Of a DNA stretch of 64,000 nucleotides, positions 60,207-64,000 are shown piece by piece (within the stretch, counting starts at the first letter, position 1; each line of letters begins with the position of its first letter). The stretch is from Flavisolibacter amylovorans. GTDB taxonomy: Bacteria > Bacteroidota > Bacteroidia > Chitinophagales > Chitinophagaceae. Made by a program: the position numbers and the translations under genes. The notes beneath the pieces were generated by a model. It made no database searches. It had not been told where the DNA came from and saw only the letters and a list, made by a program, of their open reading frames with translations. Where the stretch lies: positions 62,001 through 126,000 of the forward strand of contig NZ_BAABGY010000007.1 of NCBI RefSeq assembly GCF_039541815.1, read 5' to 3'.

Positions 60207-60229
60207 GTGATCCGGCTGGGACTCGAACC
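60207..60229 (-). other. attR: 3' end of tRNA-Lys
   Basis: GTGATCCGGCTGG plus ten bases. It overlaps the T-arm and acceptor 3' strand of the intact tRNA and pairs with attL at 36674-36696 (20 of 23 identical). Confidence 0.8.
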
Positions 60230-60280
60230 CAGGGCCCATACATTAAAAGTGTATTGCTCTACCAACTGAGCTACCAGATC
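60208..60280 (-). tRNA. tRNA-Lys (UUU anticodon)
   Basis: 73 nt on the minus strand. Acceptor stem GATCTGG with CCGGATC (one G-T pair), discriminator A, anticodon loop CTTTTAA so the anticodon is TTT, T-arm CTGGG-TTCGAGT-CCCAG. CCA is not encoded. Its 3' end carries the crossover sequence, so the element rebuilt a working tRNA on insertion. Confidence 0.95.
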
Positions 60281-60331
60281 TTTTGATGCGTTTCGTTACC
60301 GTTGAGCATCAACCCGTTTGCGTTGGGAGTG

Positions 60332-60363
60332 CAAAAATAAGAGGCCACTCGAAAGTGGCCAAA
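60332..60363 (-). promoter_or_regulatory. promoter of tRNA-Lys
   Basis: On the minus strand TTTG (60360-60363), 20 nt, then TATTTTTG (60332-60339), a perfect -7 element, 52 nt before the tRNA. The -7 box is at the same time the T-run of the terminator for the gene upstream. Confidence 0.7.
60339..60360 (-). terminator. terminator of the secreted-protein gene at 60398
   Basis: On the minus strand GGCCACT-TTCG-AGTGGCC (stem 60343-60360) is followed by TCTTATTTTT. It overlaps the tRNA-Lys promoter. Confidence 0.75.
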
Positions 60364-60397
60364 TATTTTGCAACGAAAGTGAAAAAATTTTTTCTGT

Positions 60398-61273
60398 TCA
60401 TTCGAAAAGGCTCGACACGACGCGGATCATCTCTTCCTGCGCGGCGCTGTTGGAGCGGTCTGTTTCGATACCGATATAGGTACGGCGCGTGCGTCCGCAG
60501 AATACTGCCAGTGAGCCGTCGTCGCCGCAGCGGCTGCTTTGCAGCACTACGTTGTAGTTCTTATCCTTCAGCAGGTCATACACGGGGCGGCTGGTGGTTA
60601 CGAAGAAATCGGACGCGGGCTGTGCCGGGTTGCGGTGCATCATCCAGGCATCGCGGAAGCGGTCGCCGCCTTTCTTGTAATCGTCCATCGAGTACTCACC
60701 GGGTGCATTGCTGTGGAGCGACACCAGTGCTTTTTCGTGAGGAAGCTCGTTGAGAATGAACTGCGCGAATCCATTGATCTGGTGCGAGATCACGATGTCG
60801 GTCTTGCGGTTGATGGAAAGGTCCTGGTTGCGGCCTCTCGGGGTGAAGATGCAGTTCGGATCCACGTTGATCTCCTTTTCGAAAAGCGTGAATACGATAT
60901 CGCGCTCACCGCCGTTGAGCAGCTCGAAGAACTCGCCGCCGTTCTCAGCGATGTATTTGCGGGCAACGGTAGAAACGTTGTTTTCGTTGTTGTGCAGCGA
61001 TACCAGTACGAAGGGGGTTTCCTTTTCGGTAACCTGGCGCTGGAGGGCCACCACGCGCTCACCGAGGCGGAAGTACGATTTGCGCTGGGAGAAGCTGAAG
61101 GATTTTTTAGCCGCGGTCTTTTCAGTAGCCGGCGCCTCAACGGCAAGGGCGGTGGTCACGGGTGCAAAAGCGGCATTGGAAGAAGTTGCTGTCAGGGTTG
61201 TGGTTTCGAGGTTTTGTGCGGACAGCAGGGACACGTTGCATACTACAAGCATGCAGGAAAGGAGGTGTTTCAC
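60398..61273 (-). CDS. secreted protein of unknown function
   Basis: A 291-aa protein with a signal peptide (LLSCMLVVCNVSLLSAQ), then a Thr/Ala-rich low-complexity linker (residues 20-55) and a globular domain. The latter has LVSLHNNENNVSTVARKYI, a HQINGFAQFIL stretch and LVSLHSNAPGEYSMDDYKKGGD. The repeated (V/L)SLH(N/S)N motif suggests a metal or substrate site, as in some hydrolases, but I cannot assign a family. Confidence 0.7.
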   Translation of the reverse strand: MKHLLSCMLVVCNVSLLSAQNLETTTLTATSSNAAFAPVTTALAVEAPATEKTAAKKSFSFSQRKSYFRLGERVVALQRQVTEKETPFVLVSLHNNENNVSTVARKYIAENGGEFFELLNGGERDIVFTLFEKEINVDPNCIFTPRGRNQDLSINRKTDIVISHQINGFAQFILNELPHEKALVSLHSNAPGEYSMDDYKKGGDRFRDAWMMHRNPAQPASDFFVTTSRPVYDLLKDKNYNVVLQSSRCGDDGSLAVFCGRTRRTYIGIETDRSNSAAQEEMIRVVSSLFE

Positions 61274-61318
61274 GGTTGTATGATTTAGGTGTGTCTGCAG
61301 CGGCCCGGCCTCACAAGA

Positions 61319-62245
61319 TCAAATCGACATCTGCTGCATTACTCCTGTATAAATCATTTTCTGTGCCAACAATATCATGTTGTGGAATGCGTGCTCCCGG
61401 GAGATCCCGTGACCGATGATGACGGGCTTGGAAATGCCCAGCACGGGGGTGCCGCCGTAGTTCTCGAAATTGAAGCGCTGGAAGTAGTCGTGGTCGATCC
61501 CTTTCTGCTGCGTGATCCCAAACAGCGATTCGCACAGCTTCAGGATGATGTTGCCCGTGAAGCCGTCGCACACCATCACGTCGGCCCGGTTGAGCAGGAT
61601 GTCGCGGCCTTCCACGTTGCCCGTGAAATTCAGAGCGGGATTGCTTTTCAGCAGGGGATAGGCGGCCTGTGCGAGCAGGTTGCCCTTGCTTTCTTCCTCC
61701 CCGATATTGAGTAGGGCGGCGCGCGGATTTTCGATGCCCAGGATGGTCTCGGCATAGATAGAGCCCATCCGTGCGAACTGGTTGAGCTGTTCGGGTTTGC
61801 AGTCCGAATTGAGGCCCACGTCGAGGAGGAGGCCGGTGCCTCCGTTCTCTTTGGGGATGATTGTGGAAATGGTGGGACGAAGGATGCCTTCGAGGGGCTT
61901 CAGGGAATAAAGGGAACCGACGAGCATGGCCCCGGTGTTGCCGGCCGAGATGAAGGCGTCGATCTTGTCGGTGGCGAGCAGGTGAAAGCCGACCGCGATG
62001 GAAGAGCGCTGCTTCTCCCGGAGCGCCTTCGTCGGGTGCTCATGCATATCGATCACCTGGGGGGTGTGCACGAAGGTGTAGGCGCCGGCCGGGAGGTCGT
62101 GCTCCGCGAGGAGGGGAGCTACCTGGGCCTCGTCGCCGAGCAGCAGCAGGTGCGCCTCCGGGCTTTGCGCGAGGTACTGCCGTACGCCTTTGACCGCTTC
62201 GAGGGGGGCGAGGTCGCCACCCATTAAATCAATTCCGATCTTCAT
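61319..62245 (-). CDS. plsX: phosphate acyltransferase PlsX
   Basis: 308 aa. Makes acyl-phosphate from acyl-ACP for phospholipid synthesis. It starts KIGIDLMGGDLAP and has SAGNTGAML and GRDILLNRADVMVCDGFTGNIILK, the family's active-site blocks. Start at 62245. TATTTTTG just upstream (62253-62260, minus) is a likely -7 box. It follows rpmF as in many bacteria. Confidence 0.95.
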   Translation of the reverse strand: MKIGIDLMGGDLAPLEAVKGVRQYLAQSPEAHLLLLGDEAQVAPLLAEHDLPAGAYTFVHTPQVIDMHEHPTKALREKQRSSIAVGFHLLATDKIDAFISAGNTGAMLVGSLYSLKPLEGILRPTISTIIPKENGGTGLLLDVGLNSDCKPEQLNQFARMGSIYAETILGIENPRAALLNIGEEESKGNLLAQAAYPLLKSNPALNFTGNVEGRDILLNRADVMVCDGFTGNIILKLCESLFGITQQKGIDHDYFQRFNFENYGGTPVLGISKPVIIGHGISREHAFHNMILLAQKMIYTGVMQQMSI

Positions 62246-62317
62246 GCAGCGCCAAAAATAAAAAATCCATGGTTCCACCGGTCAGTGGAACTATGGATGT
62301 GTAAAAATGTTGCCCGC

Positions 62318-62506
62318 TTACTTTTTGAAGCCTTCAACTACTACCTGGCCTTTGTACACCAGGTTGCCTTCGCTCACGTGGGCGCGGTGGCGCACGTGGA
62401 TTTCGCCGGAGGTCTTATCGGTGGAAAGCGTGGGAGCGGAAGCCTTGTAGTGCGTGCGGCGCTTGGCGCTTCTCTGCTGCGAATGTCTGCGTTTAGGATT
62501 AGGCAT
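62318..62506 (-). CDS. rpmF: 50S ribosomal protein L32
   Basis: 62 aa: MPNPKRRHSQQRSAKRRTHY at the N-terminus is the L32 signature, with a normal short Bacteroidetes-type body. It lacks the Cys zinc ribbon found in some L32 proteins, as is usual for this phylum. Lies between yceD and plsX in the conserved order. Confidence 0.96.
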   Translation of the reverse strand: MPNPKRRHSQQRSAKRRTHYKASAPTLSTDKTSGEIHVRHRAHVSEGNLVYKGQVVVEGFKK

Positions 62507-62602
62507 AACTCGTTATTTTATATCTGTGTTATCGGTATCGTGAGTAACGGTGTGGTGTAAACGAATGTCTGCTTTCCACCGCTTCACGGGTTACTTGAAT
62601 CT

Positions 62603-63157
62603 TTATTTGTTGTCGCCCTCGTCGAGGTCCTTGAATTTCTCCAGGCCTTTCCAGAGCGGGTTCTCCTTGTGGTCGTCGGGCCGCAGCTCGTTCAGGAGCT
62701 TGCGGGCTTCGGCGCTGCAGTGCGGTCCGTCCATGTTCTCGAACTCGCAGGTCTTTTGCATCGGGATGCTCAGGTTGATGAATTCGTAGATCCAGCCCTT
62801 CACATCCAGGTGGCTTTCGCCGCGCGAGATATAGTACACGTCCGGGTCTTCTTCCTGGTCGTTCATCAGCTCCGGCTCCTCCACCATTTTCACGGTGAGG
62901 TTGAACTCGTCGAACAACTGGAAGGGGAGGTCCGCCGCACAGCGGTCGCAGTTGACCTCTGTCTTTCCGCCGACCTCGAAGCGCAGCCGCATAAAGCCGG
63001 TGTTCTTCTCCAGGAACAGTTTTACCTGGGCCTGCGTCGCGCGGAAATCCTGCGCCCCATACTCCTCAAAGAACGAATCATCGACCGCGTACTGGAACTC
63101 ATGGATCCCGGGCTTCAGTCCTACAAACGCTATTTCAAACTCCCGCCGGTGATGCAT
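62603..63157 (-). CDS. YceD/DUF177 protein
   Basis: A 184-aa cytosolic protein linked to 23S rRNA processing in bacteria and plants. It has the family Cys pair in VNCDRCAADLPFQL, and a C-terminal acidic tail (KDLDEGDNK). It is the first gene of the yceD-rpmF-plsX series. TACCTTTG on the minus strand at 63190-63197 is a likely -7 element. Confidence 0.85.
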   Translation of the reverse strand: MHHRREFEIAFVGLKPGIHEFQYAVDDSFFEEYGAQDFRATQAQVKLFLEKNTGFMRLRFEVGGKTEVNCDRCAADLPFQLFDEFNLTVKMVEEPELMNDQEEDPDVYYISRGESHLDVKGWIYEFINLSIPMQKTCEFENMDGPHCSAEARKLLNELRPDDHKENPLWKGLEKFKDLDEGDNK

Positions 63158-63259
63158 GCTCCGTATTTAAGTCTATGAAATTCGGAGCGCAAAGGTAAGG
63201 CAAAAAGGTCAAAATGGCATATTTTGCCCCAAGAATTTTAACGAATACGGTTCCTTTTC

Positions 63260-64000
63260 ATGCAGAAACACCCGCTCCGCGATCCCTGGCTGCTCCTTTT
63301 GGTTGGGCTGGTGCTGGCCTTCAAGATCTTCGCGGAAAGCCCCGCCCGGGTAGAGCAAATGTACAGCAACGGGATCTATCCGCCCTTCAGCCGTGCCCTC
63401 CGCGCCGTTCTTTCTCCCCTTCCGTTCTCTCTCGGCGACCTGCTGTATTTCGCCGCCGGCGCCCTAATCGCCTGGGGGCTGTTCCGGCTCTTCCGCAGCG
63501 CCTGGCGCCGGCAGTTGCGGTCCCGGCTCGGGTGGCCGCTCCTGGTGCGGGGGCTCAAAGGCGGGCTGATCGTCTACCTCGTGTTCCAGGCCTTCTGGGG
63601 GCTCAACTACAGCCGGGAGGGCATCGCCCGGCAGCTCGATCTGCTACCGGCGCGGGCAGATACCGCCCGCCTGGAGGCCCTGGCCGAGCTGCTGCAGGCG
63701 CGCCTCTGCACCTGGGGCGACCGGGTGGACTCGCTACGGCGCCTTCGCCTGGAGCACAACGACTCCCTGTTCGCCGGCACCATAGCGAGCTATCGGAACA
63801 CGGAAAGCCGCTTCCCTTTCCTGCGCTACCGCAACCCTTGCCTGAAGCCATCGCTCTATTCTGGTGTCGGCCACCTTTTTGGGTTCACCGGTTACTACAA
63901 CCCTTTCTCCGGCGAAGCCCAGGTCAATACCGCTGTTCCCGTGTTCCTCCGGCCCTTCGTGGCTTGTCATGAGGTGGCGCACCAGCTCGGCTATGGAAAG
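63260..64000 (+). CDS. DUF3810-like membrane metallopeptidase, cut by window edge
   Basis: 247 codons to the window end, no stop. There are three N-terminal membrane helices (LLLLVGLVLAFKIFA, LLYFAAGALIAWGLF, GGLIVYLVFQAFWGL), then a soluble part. The last visible residues are FVACHEVAHQLGYGK, a HEVAH zinc-protease motif typical of DUF3810. Such proteins are Bacteroidetes-specific with unknown substrate. Divergent from yceD. Confidence 0.85.
   Translation, partial: MQKHPLRDPWLLLLVGLVLAFKIFAESPARVEQMYSNGIYPPFSRALRAVLSPLPFSLGDLLYFAAGALIAWGLFRLFRSAWRRQLRSRLGWPLLVRGLKGGLIVYLVFQAFWGLNYSREGIARQLDLLPARADTARLEALAELLQARLCTWGDRVDSLRRLRLEHNDSLFAGTIASYRNTESRFPFLRYRNPCLKPSLYSGVGHLFGFTGYYNPFSGEAQVNTAVPVFLRPFVACHEVAHQLGYGK

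Larger units (their letters stand above)
36674..60219. mobile_element. 23.5-kb tRNA-Lys-integrated element, phage-satellite-like
   Basis: Bounded by att repeats, with the integrase at one end and the intact tRNA-Lys at the other. It has an integrase/excisionase-like start, a two-gene replication module with an iteron-like region, tandem TerS-like proteins, a tail-completion-like and a tape-measure-like gene, a row of small unknown genes on the plus strand, and cargo near the right end. Large terminase, portal, protease, capsid, baseplate, lysin and conjugation genes are not seen. Base composition and codon use differ from the chromosome, more AT-rich at the right end. It could be a satellite, or a prophage that lost its head genes; the many intact small frames argue against random decay. 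Confidence 0.75.

Noticed and set aside
36674..60219. The element as a tailocin or contractile injection system
   Set aside because: Sheath, tube, baseplate and fibre genes are all missing; a tape measure alone cannot make such a particle.
36674..60219. The element as an integrative conjugative element
   Set aside because: No relaxase, coupling protein or Tra genes are visible; the replication genes alone do not support conjugation.
1..64000. CRISPR arrays and rRNA genes
   Set aside because: No regularly spaced repeats with spacers and no rRNA-like stretches were seen.

Overview
The window comes from a high-GC member of the Bacteroidetes, probably the Chitinophagaceae or a close relative. 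The evidence is a type IX secretion C-terminal sorting domain, Bacteroidetes-type promoters (TTTG-N19-TAnnTTTG), a DUF2723/GT117 glycosyltransferase, a MoxR/VWA pair, many Bacteroidetes-type secreted proteins of unknown function, and the yceD-rpmF-plsX order. Genus cannot be decided from the sequence alone.

Left chromosomal block (1-35.4 kb). It starts inside valS (minus). Then come a NarL-type two-component pair (405-3296), an esterase-like hydrolase, clpS, and a probable seven-gene minus-strand operon (12266 down to 4838): a TPR histidine kinase, a LuxR-type regulator, an OmpA-domain envelope protein and four secreted proteins, two of them tandem paralogues. A tRNA-Val cluster at 14.9-15.7 kb has two identical intact tRNAs and two broken ones, with a GIY-YIG nuclease gene wedged among them. 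Housekeeping genes follow: mtaB, a PlsC-type acyltransferase, priA, murB, a MoxR-type ATPase with a VWA protein, a large GT117 membrane protein, a SAM hydrolase-like enzyme and an SDR oxidoreductase. A roughly 30-bp dispersed palindromic repeat (REP-like) lies just after the stop codons of three unrelated genes.

Accessory island (35.5-60.28 kb). An AT-rich RES-domain-like gene (35614-36573) lies beside what I read as the original 3' end and terminator of tRNA-Lys. From there to the intact tRNA-Lys(UUU) at 60208-60280 is a 23.5-kb integrated element. It is bounded by imperfect direct repeats of the tRNA 3' end (36674-36696 and 60207-60229) and by a 24-bp direct repeat just inside each end. It encodes a tyrosine integrase, an excisionase-like HTH protein, a RepA-like ATPase, a zinc-ribbon/Toprim-like replication protein, two tandem paralogous HTH proteins that resemble small terminases, a small tail-completion-like protein and a 1186-aa tape-measure-like protein. 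After these come many small unknown genes, then a cargo end: a solo HsdR-N-like nuclease, a truncated S1/P1 nuclease, a possible toxin-antitoxin-like pair and a stand-alone CheY-like receiver. I find no large terminase, portal, capsid or baseplate gene. The most economical reading is a phage satellite (or strongly reduced prophage) that carries its own TerS-like proteins and tail ruler.

Right chromosomal block (60.3-64 kb). The tRNA-Lys promoter overlaps the terminator of a secreted-protein gene. It is followed by plsX, rpmF and yceD (minus) and a DUF3810-like membrane protein (plus) that runs off the window.
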